The notes beneath the pieces are model-generated. The model saw only the letters and a program-made list of their open reading frames with translations. It did not search any database and was not told the DNA's origin. Shown here piece by piece: positions 40,141 to 51,196 of a stretch of 64,000 bases of DNA. The stretch lies in assembly GCA_027923505.1 (NCBI GenBank), contig BROI01000004.1, forward strand, positions 930,001-994,000. The letters run 5' to 3'. Source of the stretch: Mayamaea pseudoterrestris. Its lineage: Eukaryota > Bacillariophyta > Bacillariophyceae > Sellaphorales > Sellaphoraceae. Position 1 is the first letter of the stretch. Each line of letters begins with the position of its first letter. The translations under genes were made by a program, and so were the position numbers.

Positions 40141-42694
40141 ATGTCGCGACGTTCTAGCTATACCGAAATTGGAGGCGTGTCTACATCGGACAGTGGTAAT
40201 GGACATGGTGATGGCACAAGAAATTACAGCAACAAAATGAATCTTTCGCAACTTCATTACATTGGCGCACTTGCGGCGCTAATACTTATTGGCGCAGCTG
40301 TCTACAAGTTGAATCCTTTTGCCAAGGATCAAGTCATTGTCGTCCAAGATCATCCGGTCAACGAACCACTTCCATCTATTGAGTATCGGCCATACTGTGA
40401 GTCGCACAGTCGCCTCAAGAAGACCATTCAACTCATTCAAACGAGCATGAGCGAACCATCCCGACAATGGGCTCCGTTGCCATGTCTACCTGCCGCGCAA
40501 AGGCGTGTGACGCTCAATACAGCCTTGGCGCCCGACGCGAGAATCATGGTGGATTTTAGCAAGACGCCGTTCAATCATTCGGTGCTTGGATTTGGAGGCG
40601 CGTTCACCGACAGCAGCGCATTGAACTTTCATCGGCTCTCCAATCGCGGCAAGGATCAAATCATGGAACTCTTATTTGGCAAATCGGGGTTGGGTTACAG
40701 CTTGGGGCGAGTTCCTATCAATTCGTGCGACTTTTCTGTCGACAGCTACTCGTTCGACGAAACGGTGGACGACTTTGATTTGGTAGATTTTGACCTGGCC
40801 GTCACGCAGAATGTCGAGAATGGCATGGTTGACATGATCATGCGGGCATCAAGCAAGCTCAAGACGGACTGGAATCTTGATTTGAAGCTCATGGGTAGTC
40901 CATGGTCGCCTCCGGCCTGGATGAAGCATCCAACCCAGCAAGACTCCAAGCATGCCGTTCATGCGGCTAAAATGACGGGGTCACACGAGCCATCCTGTCT
41001 ACGAGATGGTGTCGGAAAGAAATCCAAGTACGCAGCGTCATGGGCATTATACTTGAGCAAGTTTCTGACCGCCTACGAGGCGCTGGGCTTGCCCTTTTGG
41101 TCGCTCACCGTGCAAAACGAACCAGAGTTTGCCGCGCCATGGGAGGCTTGCGCTTATACGGCCGAGGTGCAGAAGGACTTTGTCGCGCATCACCTTGGAC
41201 CGCGACTCAAGGATGACCATCCAGACGTGAAAATTTTGATCTTTGACCACAACAAGGATCATGTGAATGACTGGGTTGAGGAAATTATGAATGCGAGCAG
41301 TAGCGCCGCTGAATATGTTGATGGCACCGCCTATCATTGGTACGCGGGTGGCATGGATCGCTTGCTAGATGGTGCGCTCGGGACGCCAAACATGCATCGC
41401 CTCCAGCACAAGCTTCAGAAACTTGGTATCCACATTGACCACATTGTAATTGGTTCCGAGTCCTGTCACTGTCCGACGACGGCGTATGCTGGTGGCAGCA
41501 AGGAGATCTCTTGGGCGCGAGCCGAGCGATATGCGCATACTATACTTGCCGACTTGGCGGCGGGGAGTCACGGTATGTACAGTGACATGCCAATGCATTG
41601 TGTGTGTTTTGAATGTAGATAGATTAAAACTGATTCCCTCACTTTTACTCAATCATCAAGGTTGGATGGAGTGGAACCTTATACTGGATGGCATCGGTGG
41701 ACCAAACCATCTCGGAAACCTTTGCGAGACGACCCTCCTGTCAGTCCCACACCGAGCGATGGATGCGACCATTGACGCGTCTCCTCTACCTCATTTTGAG
41801 TTGCAGCAACCCATGGGTAACATTAGTATGGGCGATGGCAGGACGCGGGAAGAACTGAACGCACTTGGATTTCCAGCCAGTTTTCTGGATGTGGGCATTG
41901 CTGTGCAGCCAATCTACTTTTACATGGGACACATTTCTCGCTATGTTCGACCCGGATCGACTGCCGTCATGGGCTTGGTCCATCCTGCATCTGGAGATGG
42001 TGGTGATATCTTCATGCCAGAGGGACAAGACGTCCCAGGTGGAGGCTTGAACGATCTGGCGAAGACGGGTATAGAGCTGACTGTCTGGCCATGTGAAGGA
42101 TCGACACGCCAGCAATTCAAATGGGATGACATTACGCGGAATATCAAAGTGCATGGCCATGACTGGCTGGGCAATCCGACTGCTTCTTGCGTTGACGGAA
42201 AAGTTGACAGCGATTTTCATGGTTTGCGACTCGTTGAATGTGACGACCAAGCGGGAAAATTTGGTTTCAGAGACATTGGCAATAGTACGTTTCAAGTGCT
42301 GCTGGAGAGTGGGCTTCGCACTTCGAAAGACCATTGTTTAGTAATTGAGCACCTTGGCAATGACGGTGGATCGTACGGACGTACTGGCGGGGCTCAAGTA
42401 AGTCTTGGTAAATGCTCTCACCCGTCTGCCGAGTGGATTATCAATCCTGTCACTGGTGAAGCTTCTTCGCTGTACTTCAAAAATGAAGAGGCTGAAAACA
42501 GGGTTTGTATGACGACTGGTTGGCCCTTCCTGCAGGTAGGAGCATTCTTGACTCCCGAAGGCGATGCGCCTCAGACTGTCGTAGTACTTAACGAAGCAAG
42601 TCAGTCGGCAAACTATGCTCTGCAGGATGAGAATGAAGTTCTTGTGACTGGCATGATACCGCCGCGATCCATACAGACGATTACGATAGGCTAG
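40141..42694 (+). CDS. GH30 glucosylceramidase with inserted lectin-like domain
   Basis: Two exons, join(40141..41572,41661..42694), 821 residues; the 88-bp intron splits a Gly codon before WMEWNL. Residues ~40-55 form a signal anchor (type II). The GH30 TIM barrel has GFGGAFTDSSALN, acid/base Glu327 in TVQNEPE and nucleophile Glu440 in GSESCHC, both intact. After GGPNHLGN and YMGHISRYVRPGS the C-terminal beta-sandwich begins. Then about residues 614-760 read like a ricin-type beta-trefoil (LTVWPCEG, QQFKW, CVDGK, EWIINP). The sandwich closes with VVVLNEASQ and PPRSIQTI. The enzyme should cleave beta-glucosyl ceramide or related glycolipids in the endomembrane or lysosome-like vacuole. Confidence 0.88.
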
Positions 42695-42756
42695 CCATAT
42701 AAAAGTTAAACGTCAAGTCTATTGATAACCTCTTCTAGTTATTTTTCGATATCTAT

Positions 42757-44213
42757 TTATGGCCCAAAGTCGTGATGTCCGACACATAGTGCAGTTGCCA
42801 AGATTCCAAAGACAAGGAAGGGTTGTGAGCTCGCTTGGTACTTGACATCATTGTTGATTGGATCGGGCAGCAAGAGCGTCGCTTGGAAGTAAACCTGCGG
42901 CAAAAGCAAAGCGAGCATAATGGCTGCATACGTGGGTTCTCCAATGCTCAGCAGATAAGCAGCAACGCCCAACTGGGTGAGGGTAAGGCCTCCGGCGCAT
43001 ATGTATTTGGCGGTGTCGACGCCAAAGGCGACGGGAAGTGATTGCAAACCAAGTGCGCGATCACCTTCAATCGATTTAAAATCGTTAACGATGGCGACCG
43101 ACAAACCCGCAATGGAGTAGAGAATTGGACTGTAATAGCGAGATGATATGCTTGTGTAAGCGATACACACATCGGGGAATCTGCAAACCAAGCAATATGA
43201 CTTGTGATACGTACAGAATAAAGTAGACCGGCCGGTCTAGGTCTCCAAAGACTGCCTGCCCACACCACCAAGGCAAGGAAATGTAGGACGCGCCAAGCGC
43301 AAAGTTACCAGCCCATCCATTCTGCTTCAGCTTTAGAGGAGGAGCTGAGTAAATATAACTAATGAATGAACCAAAGATGGACAGCAACAGGACGGTTGGA
43401 ACGTCGTGACCGGCCCACACGTCAAGGCCATAGGCAATTCCTAGACCTCCAAGCAGCAAGAACCAAATCTGCGCAATAACTTCCTTCTCTGAAATGGCTC
43501 CACTGGGAATCGGACGGTAAGGTTCGTTAATAGCGTCAATCTCGCGGTCGTACCAGTCGTTGATGGTTTGTGTGTATCCAGTAAGAAATGGACCAGCGAG
43601 AATCTACGGCAGTGCAGAATATCAAAAACATTGAGTGAGAACTGGATGCGATAAACGAAATGAAATTGTTGCGGCAAGTGCAACGCTTGACGTACCATGG
43701 CGACGAATCCTTTCGCCGCATCCGTCAAGCCGAGCATGACGTCGCGATCGTTTGGGTCAAACGGATTCCAGATCCAGTGATAGTTGCCAGACGCGGCTGC
43801 CCCGCACATGACACCCCTGTGGTTGCGTCACGATAAAGTGTTAGAGCAAAATTTCGGCATATCATTGTACTCCATGATAGTGTGTTCATTCTGACGTACC
43901 AGACGAGTGGTACCCATGTGACAGGCTTAGTCAATTGCAGTCGAATCTTCCAAATATTCGTCTCTGAAGCAGCTCCTTTAACTCCCAACAGTTGTCGAAG
44001 ATTTCCGTTATTGTCTGCGTCTTGCTTCGCTTGCAACAGCGTTTCACTGGAACGAGGTGACGGTTCTTGTTGAAAGGGAAAGAAAGAATCTTGTCGTCCG
44101 GGAAGCAGTGAAACTTTGGACAATGACGATCGACTCGTCAATTTTGACGCGAAACTCTGGAAGCCATTTGCTCCAACAGCTAGTAGAAGAAGAAGCACGA
44201 TTTTTGACGACAT
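42757..44213 (-). CDS. chlG: Chlorophyll synthase
   Basis: Four exons, complement(join(42757..43129,43215..43603,43696..43816,43900..44213)), 398 residues; introns 85, 92 and 83 bp, all GT-AG with consistent phases. Residues 1-17 are a signal peptide ending ANG-F, followed by a Ser/Arg transit region. The UbiA-type prenyltransferase has two Asp-rich motifs: NDWYDREIDAINEPYRPIP and, in the second half, NDFKSIEGDRALG. PVTWVPLVWGVMCGAAASG is diagnostic of ChlG. Hydrophobic helices fill the rest. The enzyme attaches phytyl or geranylgeranyl diphosphate to chlorophyllide in the thylakoid membrane. It is divergent from DUR3 across 685 bp. Confidence 0.93.
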
Positions 44214-44898
44214 GGTTGCCTTGGCCGGTCTCGGGTTGTGAAAGAGCAAGGCCAAGTTGATGTTTGGATCGGTTTATGGAACCTTGTGACGTGCGGCTGC
44301 AATGATTCGTCGTATCGGTAATGGTTTTAGTCGTGGTACGACGGCGACTACCGGTTAGGTAGAGTAATGTATGGACCGGTTAAGTATCACGAAGGCACTA
44401 ATTTTCGTCGAAGCTAAAAGACGCTGATGGTTGGCAATGCCGCCTAACGACTTCAAATGCTGTAACAGTACAAAGTACGATGATCAGGCAACGTGAGTGT
44501 ATACTTGCACTTGACGCATAGCTACCGGTAGGCGACTTAACAACAGCGTCAAACGCCAGTCTATGGTATCCAGCGTGGCCACGGCATTGCCTCTCCACAA
44601 GGCAATTGACATTTGCTCCAACGGAAACGGATGATGCCAAATGATATTTGTCATTCAGGAAAACTACAAATGCCGGAAGTGAATTTTATAGCCCTTGAAG
44701 TCAAGTCAATAGCTTGACATCATTCAGTATTGAATACTTGACGCTGCATCATTAGTCTGAATGAAAGAGTACTGAAAGGCTTTTGGATCTTCCGCACCTG
44801 CCCGCTCACCTTGAAGTATTTTTCTCATTCGACAGATCGATCACAATTTTCGATCCTCGCTTGCGATACAATAGCAACCCCAAGGATCGAACAAAACC
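44214..44898. promoter_or_regulatory. Shared ChlG/DUR3 divergent promoter region, 685 bp
   Basis: Contains two inverted-repeat motifs sharing CTACCGG: CTACCGGTTAGGTAG at 44348-44362 and the 10-bp palindrome CTACCGGTAG at 44522-44531. Closer to DUR3, two degenerate copies of a ~26-bp unit (44711-44735 and 44736-44762) share CTTGAC, CATCATT and TGAAT. These may be regulatory sites for light- or nitrogen-controlled expression; that is a guess. No ORF is credible. Confidence 0.4.
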
Positions 44899-47671
44899 AT
44901 GTCGCTCTCTGTTGCCGACTTTCAAACTCCACCAGAGTTCAGCACCTATGCCGGGCAGGAATCGTTCTTTGAAGGGAGCCCTCCGCGTAAGTGAAGATCG
45001 AAGGAATTACCCGTTGTGTCGCGCGATGCTCATCTTCCGAAGATCCAGAGAGAAGTTTCACGACGTCCACATAATCGATCATGCATCATGCCTTACCAAC
45101 GCTCTTCTTGCCTGTACAACAGTCTCTCAAGGAGTTGGATACGCGGTAGTGTTGGGCTTCGGTGTTGCCTTCTCCGTCCTTACGACTCTTCTCGTTTACA
45201 TCAACCGTTGGTTTAGTGATCAGGGAAATGTGACCTCCGAACATTTCAAGTGAGTTTACATTGGATCCTCTCAAGAGTAGAACTACTGCAGGATGCCTTT
45301 GCGGGCTTTTTATCTCCTATTTATGCTCACATCATCATTTTTTCGTTCTGCAGCACCGCTGGGCGCATGATCAAAACGGGTTTGACTGCCTCTGTCGTTG
45401 TCTCCAACTGGACATGGGCTGCGACCATTCTTCAGTCCTCCAACGTTGCCTGGGAGTATGGTGTCTCGGGACCTTTCTGGTACGTTCAGCAAGCGCGATG
45501 GCGATCCATGCATGAATGGAGATTACAAGTGCCGTCATGAGAGAGGGAACTTTCGTGATTAGCTAACCCTCTCTTCGCTTTCTACGAACAGGTACGCTTC
45601 AGGAGCTACCATTCAAGTACTTTTGTTTGGTGTCCTTGCTGTCAACATCAAGAAGGTTGCTCCAAGCTCTCATACCGTCTGTGAGATTGTCAATGCCCGT
45701 TGGGGCAAGGCGGCTCACATCACCTTTCTCTGCTTTTGCTTCGCGTAAGTGACAGCGCTGGCAGTGTCGCATATTGTTGCCGTCTCTGTGCTCATTGATT
45801 TGCTTAACTTCTTTCGCCATCAGCGCGAACATTATTGTCACGTCGATGCTTTTGCTCGGTGGCGCCGCCACCATCGAGGCGCTCACCGGCATTGACTACC
45901 GTCTCGCTGCGTTTCTCATTCCGTGGGGAGTAATCTTGTACACGGCCAGTGGTGGGCTCCAGGCTGCCATGCTTTCTGCCTACGTCCATACGGTTGTCAT
46001 TTACGCAGTCTTGGTCATTATGGTCTTCCTTGTCTACATTAAACTCTACTCAAGCGATCAGATCTACGATTTCCTCCAACAGACCGTTAGCTACACTGAA
46101 GATGAATGTAAGGCCATCTTCTCGTCAAACGGAACGGTGGATTCCACTTTCTTTGAAGCAGATACGTACGCCTGCGGACCTGTTCCGGGTAACAACGAAG
46201 GTTCCTACTTGACCATGCTGTCCGGCGGTGGATTGATGTTTGGTGTGGTAAGTACCCAGTCATCTTCATTCCGCTGCACACAAAGAACAAGCTAACTGCT
46301 ATACGCCCTTATTCTCCTCCAAAGATTAATCTGGTTGGTAACTTTGGTACTGTTTTCGTGGATCAAGTGTACTGGCAATCAGGTATCGCGGCGCGTCCGT
46401 CATCAGCTGCTCGTGGGTACTTGCTTGGCGGGTAAGTGGAGGACTTTTTACGGTGTAGTACTTTATGAAAACCATGCCTCACCTTTTGTATCTTTCGCAT
46501 CTATTATAGACTCTGCTGGTTTGCCATCCCCTTCTCCCTTGCCACTTCGCTCGGCTTGACTTCGGTTGCCCTCATGCTCCCCTTGACAAAGGACGAAGCG
46601 GGCAGTGGCTTGGTGCCACCTGCTGTGGCCTACCAGCTCCTTGGTAACGCTGGGTCCGTCCTGATTCTTGTCATGCTTTTCATGGCTATTACTGCCACTG
46701 GAGCGTCAGAGTCCATCGCAGTTGCCTCTCTGATTACGTACGACATTTACCGGACGTACTTTAACCCGGATGCCACGGGAGACCAGATTCTTCGCGTCTC
46801 GCAAATCTGCATCGTCGTCTTTGGCATTTTCAGTGGTGCCTTTGCCATCATTTTGCAAACGATTGGTTTAACTCTTGGATGGGTCTATCTCTTCATGTAA
46901 GTGCATGTTAGCTACAGAGTCTCCAACGTCAAGCGCCATTCTCATCGTTTTGCTTTTCTCAGGGGTATTGTCATTGGATCCGCTGTCTGCCCATTGTGGA
47001 ACATGATGACCTGGAAGAAGGCCAGTGGCACCGGCGCAGTCATTGCTGCCTGGGGTGGCTTTGCGCTCGCCCTGATCACGTGGCTCGTCGCTGCCAAGAT
47101 CCAAGGCGGAGAGGTGACGGTCGCCACCCTCGGCACGAATGAGGTCATGCTCGCAGGCAACTTGGTCGCCATCTGCATGTCAGGCACCATCCACTTTGTC
47201 TGGAGCATGTGGATTGACCCTCAAGATTACGACTTTTCCGAACTCGACAAGCGCATTTCTCTGGTCGAGGAGGACAATCGCGGCTTGACGGAGGAGGAAC
47301 GCGATCCGGTGCTCTTGCGTCGCACCGAGCGTTGGATCAAGCATCGCGGATACGCCATTAGTCTCATTCTCATTGTCGTCTGGCCAGTGCTTTCCATTCC
47401 GGCTGGAGTCTTTACCAAGTCTTACTTTGCGTTCTGGGTCCTCGTGTCCGTCGCGTGGGGCTTTGCCGCGGCCATCATCATCACCATTCTCCCTCTCACG
47501 GAGAGTGCCGAAGATATCAACCGCGTCTTGTCGGGCATGTTTAACAAGGTCTTGGGTCGTGAGCCAGATATTCGCGGCCCCAAGCCCGGTATCGAGAGTA
47601 CGGAAGCTGTCGAGGAAGCGCCACACAAGGTGGATGAGGACGACAGCGTTGAAAAGGTTGTGGATGCCTAA
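44899..47671 (+). CDS. DUR3: DUR3-type urea/Na+ (or H+) symporter
   Basis: Eight exons, join(44899..44986,45123..45249,45354..45479,45592..45744,45824..46247,46325..46431,46510..46896,46963..47671), 706 residues; seven GT-AG introns of 66-136 bp, all phases consistent. Solute:sodium symporter fold with DUR3 landmarks: [16 protein letters not shown] in TM1, [76 protein letters not shown]. The cytosolic C-terminus after WIDPQDYDF is acidic. DUR3 imports urea as a nitrogen source at the plasma membrane and is induced under nitrogen starvation in algae. It is by far the most intron-rich gene here. Confidence 0.93.
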
Positions 47672-48042
47672 TTGAGCGACGGGCAGTGCGCAATTCTCTT
47701 GCGCATGTTCATTTTTGTTTTGAAGATTATTTTGTGGATCTTATTATTTTGAAGGAAAACAATTTAGTAATTTTGCCTTGTTTTTGACGCTTGCGCTATC
47801 GAACATATTTGTAGTATTGCCTGAGCTAGCTGAAGAAGTGTTTACGATATCCTACTTACAACGACTCAGAAAACATTAAAATAAACAAGTACCAGTATAC
47901 GGCACAATTGCTGCTATTAGAAAAAAACAAAGCGTCGTTCTTTGCAAAACATGCATTCGTCCAGTGGCATCGACAAATTTCACTACCAGTAGCACCGGCA
48001 ATCAAACAAAACGACGCGCTGCGTTTTATTTGCCTTGCATAG
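47672..48042. other. Intergenic between convergent genes, 371 bp
   Basis: AT-rich 3' flanks of the DUR3 (plus) and RPA3 (minus) genes, including T- and A-runs that may hold polyadenylation signals (an AATAAA-like AAAATAAAC on the plus strand near 47878). No ORF or RNA gene recognised. Confidence 0.4.
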
Positions 48043-48546
48043 TTAGGAAGTAGTTCCAAGGTAAAAGTACTGCTGGTACTTGGGGTGATGCTGCACCTCA
48101 ATCATCTTTTCGTAGACGGATAGGTCAACATCCGGCGAGAGCTCTCGAACGACAAAGACCTGACGTGGCGACGAATGCAACAAAGCATGGAAACATTAGA
48201 AACGATATTATGACAGAGAGTCAATCAATCAATAAATCACTCTTAGACTGGTCCGTTTCCTTGCTGTTACTGTGTATCATCAAAATGCATTACTCACCGT
48301 CAGTGCATTATCCGCATACTGTCCCACCATTTCCATCACCATGCCTTGCCCCGAAACATCAAGATCCGCCGGCGGTTCAATGTATTGCGTACTCAATGCA
48401 ATGGTTCCGCCGTCACTGCATTGAAACTGCGTGGAACTTTTGTAGTAACGGCCAACGACGGAAACAATCAGGCTTGCGTCAATCTTTTGCGAAGTAAGCA
48501 TCGCAGCGTTGGCGCGGACGAAACAACCTTCCGGGCCAGCGGACAT
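48043..48546 (-). CDS. RPA3: Replication protein A 14-kDa subunit (RPA3-like)
   Basis: Two exons, complement(join(48043..48159,48298..48546)), 121 residues; the 138-bp intron joins ADNALT to VFVVRELSPDVDL. The second exon is too short to stand out as an ORF. The product is a single OB fold: RANAAMLTSQKIDASLIVSVVGR opens the first strand, and GQGMVMEMVGQYAD is the family's V-E-V-x-G block. EKMIEVQHHPKYQQYF closes it with the C-terminal trimerisation helix. Length and order fit RPA14/Rfa3. It stabilises the RPA trimer on single-stranded DNA during replication and repair. Assignment rests on fold-level similarity. Confidence 0.8.
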
Positions 48547-48895
48547 GGTATATGAGCGTTTATAGAATAGACAGCAATGTTGTGGAGGTGAATTTTTTGC
48601 AGCGTCGTCGAGAAGCTGCGGTTGTCGGTTGTCGAATGTCGGCTGTCGGTTGTCGGTTGTCGGTCGTCGGAGGCGTCCATGGCATGGCGCGGCGGTGCAA
48701 CAACGTTTCCAGGAGATCGTACCGGTACTCACTCCACGCCAGGCGAGCCACCCGCGAGTGGACGACATCATTCGAATCTTTTGCGATCTTGATTTTCTTC
48801 AACGAAAGTCAACTCATTCATTCATCGCCTTATCTGCTGCATATCCAAGCTGCTACTCTTCCCGTCAATACAGAGAAAATCGAGTAGAAGCGAAC
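48547..48895. promoter_or_regulatory. Shared divergent promoter region with heptamer repeat
   Basis: Separates the RPA3 (minus) and GH5-like (plus) genes. It contains a seven-copy heptamer tandem repeat at 48621-48669. The plus frame is open through it but has no ATG until 48896. Confidence 0.4.
48621..48669. repeat. Seven tandem copies of a GTTGTCG-type heptamer
   Basis: The units read GTTGTCG, GTTGTCG, AATGTCG, GCTGTCG, GTTGTCG, GTTGTCG, GTCGTCG. All share the TGTCG or CGTCG end. It is a small tandem repeat within the RPA3 promoter or leader side and may be either a binding-site array or simple slippage. Confidence 0.8.
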
Positions 48896-50788
48896 ATGCA
48901 TTCATCTTCTTCCGACGCGATGAAAGATTCATCCTCATCTTCTCCCGCTGAACCAACTTGCGTCTTGGATCAAACCGTTGTCAACGCCGACACGCTGCCG
49001 CTCATGAAGGATCTTGGCTTGAGCTTTTTTGCCTCCCTCTGCGGAATGAACCGAGGAGCTTTTGTCTTGCAGCCAAGTGACAATCAGACGTACAGCTGTC
49101 TGCATTTTCCAAAACATTTTCCATCTTTGGCTGGCGTGAACAAGCACCGTTTCATGAATGTTACCAGTCAAGTGAACGTGACGGATAGCAGCAGCAGCAA
49201 GTCATCGGATGACAACAGCACTGCAACTACCAAAGAAGTCACGAAAGAGATTCCTTACGATTTAATCATCAAGGATGCCAACGCCATCAAGGAAACATAC
49301 CAGATGCACAACGTCACAGCCAACGAAACGGTTCAACTCTTGGACTACTTGATCAAATCCGTCTACCATAGCACGCCTGGCAAAGACATGGATCCGTACG
49401 CCTGCAACGTGAACGGTTTGGCGACTTTGCAGTGCGCGCCTGTCAATACGATTCGCACCATTCGCGCCGTGACATTGGCTGGCTTGTACGTTCCGGCGCT
49501 GTGGGCGACCAACGGCAAGGAACTGAGTATAAACGAGCAAGATGACTTTTACACGAGACGCGACTTTGAAGACATGCGCGCGCTCGGTTTGAACACGGTG
49601 CAGATTCCAGTGCCAATGGAAGCCTTTTCGGAACATGATCGCGACAAGGTCAAGTCGAGACTCGCAGACCTGTTGCACGAGGTTGGCAAGGCTAACCTTC
49701 AAGCCATTTTAATGCTCGTGGGAGAAGACAATGACGACGCCGTTGCGGCTGCGGCGCACTATGCTGCGGATCACTCGTCGACCGTCTTTGCACTGACATT
49801 GCCATCCATGCAGAGTATTGGAGCGGCGCGTGCGGCCGAGTCGTCGCTCAAGCTCATGGTTCCCGTGAGTCAGGGCGACTTGTCGCGTCTCAATTTTCAC
49901 GGCGATGCCAACATTTTTGCGGCACTGGATGTGGATCACACATCGACAGTGGCCGATGTTGCGTCGTCCAACGCGGAGGATGACCGCAGTAAGCTCTTTT
50001 ACCACGAGTCGACAGCCTGCGTCGCTAGGTCGCCCTTGGAGTTTACGCATTGCTACAAGCGCATTCCCGTCTTTGTTGCCAAGGGCTTTGACTTGAGCAT
50101 TGACAATTGCTTTCGTAAAGAATTTGACCCAAAGTTTGTCGACTATGGACAATGTGGACGTTTTGATGAGACGGTGGATTCCGGTTGGTGGAGTCGGCAC
50201 CGTAGCTCGTTTGCGGTCCGGCAGTTGTTCTCCTACGAGCATGGGCTAGGCTGGAGCTTTGCTACGTGGAAGTTGCATGGTGGCGATAAGAGTAGCAGCA
50301 GCAGTGGATCGACGCTCGATTCGCCAGCTTCGTTGTTGGCGCTCAAGAATGTGGCTGCTGCCGGCTTGTTTCCTTCGTTGGACGGAGATGACAAGGCCGC
50401 TGTTCATGAAATTGCTGCCGCTTGCTTGAATGGCCCAGAGGCCGACTTTATTCTCGGGGATCGAACGCTAGCGCCTACAATGGGTCCTCCGCCGGCCTGT
50501 CCGAACAACGGTTGGTGGAACTATACAGCCGAAGCATGTGAGTACTGGGTTCCGCCGCCGACGGATGCCCCGTCAGGTCGGCCCACAGTGGCTCCAGTGA
50601 TTTGTCCGGAGGTTTCACCGGCGACAATTGTTTGCAACACTAGCTCATCAAGTTCTGGTCACAAGGCAATTCTTCTCTCGGCCGGCGCTGGTAGCGTCAT
50701 GACGCTCGTGTTAATCGCGATCTTGACCAAGGTGTTCGGGCGAAAGAGAGAGGGATACACAGCCATTCCAAACTCGAACGTAGTCTAA
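48896..50788 (+). CDS. GH5-like TIM-barrel membrane protein, perhaps inactive
   Basis: Single exon, 630 residues from the ATG at 48896. A Ser-rich N-terminus is followed by a luminal or extracellular region with many N-glycosylation sequons and Cys. Parts resemble exo-beta-1,3-glucanase barrels of GH5: RRDFEDMRALGLNTVQIPVP (strand 3 region), YKRIPVFVAKGFDLSIDNC (where active enzymes have VGEWS) and SYEHGLGWSFATWKLHG (the final barrel block). A Pro/Thr-rich linker and one membrane segment (ILLSAGAGSVMTLVLIAIL) precede a short basic tail, giving type I-like topology, though no classical signal peptide is seen. The expected nucleophile Glu is not visible, so it may bind rather than cut glucans. 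Confidence 0.65.
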   Translation: MHSSSSDAMKDSSSSSPAEPTCVLDQTVVNADTLPLMKDLGLSFFASLCGMNRGAFVLQPSDNQTYSCLHFPKHFPSLAGVNKHRFMNVTSQVNVTDSSSSKSSDDNSTATTKEVTKEIPYDLIIKDANAIKETYQMHNVTANETVQLLDYLIKSVYHSTPGKDMDPYACNVNGLATLQCAPVNTIRTIRAVTLAGLYVPALWATNGKELSINEQDDFYTRRDFEDMRALGLNTVQIPVPMEAFSEHDRDKVKSRLADLLHEVGKANLQAILMLVGEDNDDAVAAAAHYAADHSSTVFALTLPSMQSIGAARAAESSLKLMVPVSQGDLSRLNFHGDANIFAALDVDHTSTVADVASSNAEDDRSKLFYHESTACVARSPLEFTHCYKRIPVFVAKGFDLSIDNCFRKEFDPKFVDYGQCGRFDETVDSGWWSRHRSSFAVRQLFSYEHGLGWSFATWKLHGGDKSSSSSGSTLDSPASLLALKNVAAAGLFPSLDGDDKAAVHEIAAACLNGPEADFILGDRTLAPTMGPPPACPNNGWWNYTAEACEYWVPPPTDAPSGRPTVAPVICPEVSPATIVCNTSSSSSGHKAILLSAGAGSVMTLVLIAILTKVFGRKREGYTAIPNSNVV

Positions 50789-51196
50789 GTGGACCATGGC
50801 GTAATAAATTAGTAGTGACAACTTTTGCCTATTATTACGCCAGTCATCCATCGTACAGGACTTGGGCCATGGAATAAAATTGTTCGCTAGACGCACCGAG
50901 TGTCACCTGCTCTGCTGTTTCCACGTAACACGAGAACTACGATAGAACGCTGCCTCTCTGATGCATCCTCCTGATCACGGTAGATTGAATGACCGCTGTA
51001 TTGCATTGATATGATAGCTTGAACTGGTTCCAGTCCATAAGCTACGGTAGCCACTTGCCCGGCGCGGCAGGCGGCTCGCCGCGAGCCGGCCATTCCTGCG
51101 CTCACAAATTCGTCCATGCCAAATGCCAACAACTTTTTCGCGAATCGATACCGTACGTACCATGCAATTGAAACGCTTTACAACACAAGCGATGCA
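50789..51196. other. Intergenic, 408 bp
   Basis: Between two plus-strand genes. It holds the GH5-like 3' end and the promoter of the next gene. GC-rich patch near 51060-51095 with GGCTCGCCGCGAGCCG, a perfect inverted repeat that could form a hairpin. An in-frame ATG at 51116 could extend the next gene by 27 codons. Confidence 0.4.

Noticed and set aside
48629-48895. Extension of the GH5-like frame upstream through the heptamer repeat
   Set aside because: The frame is open but begins with TTG and encodes low-quality Arg-rich sequence from the repeat; the first ATG is at 48896 with a Ser-rich start.
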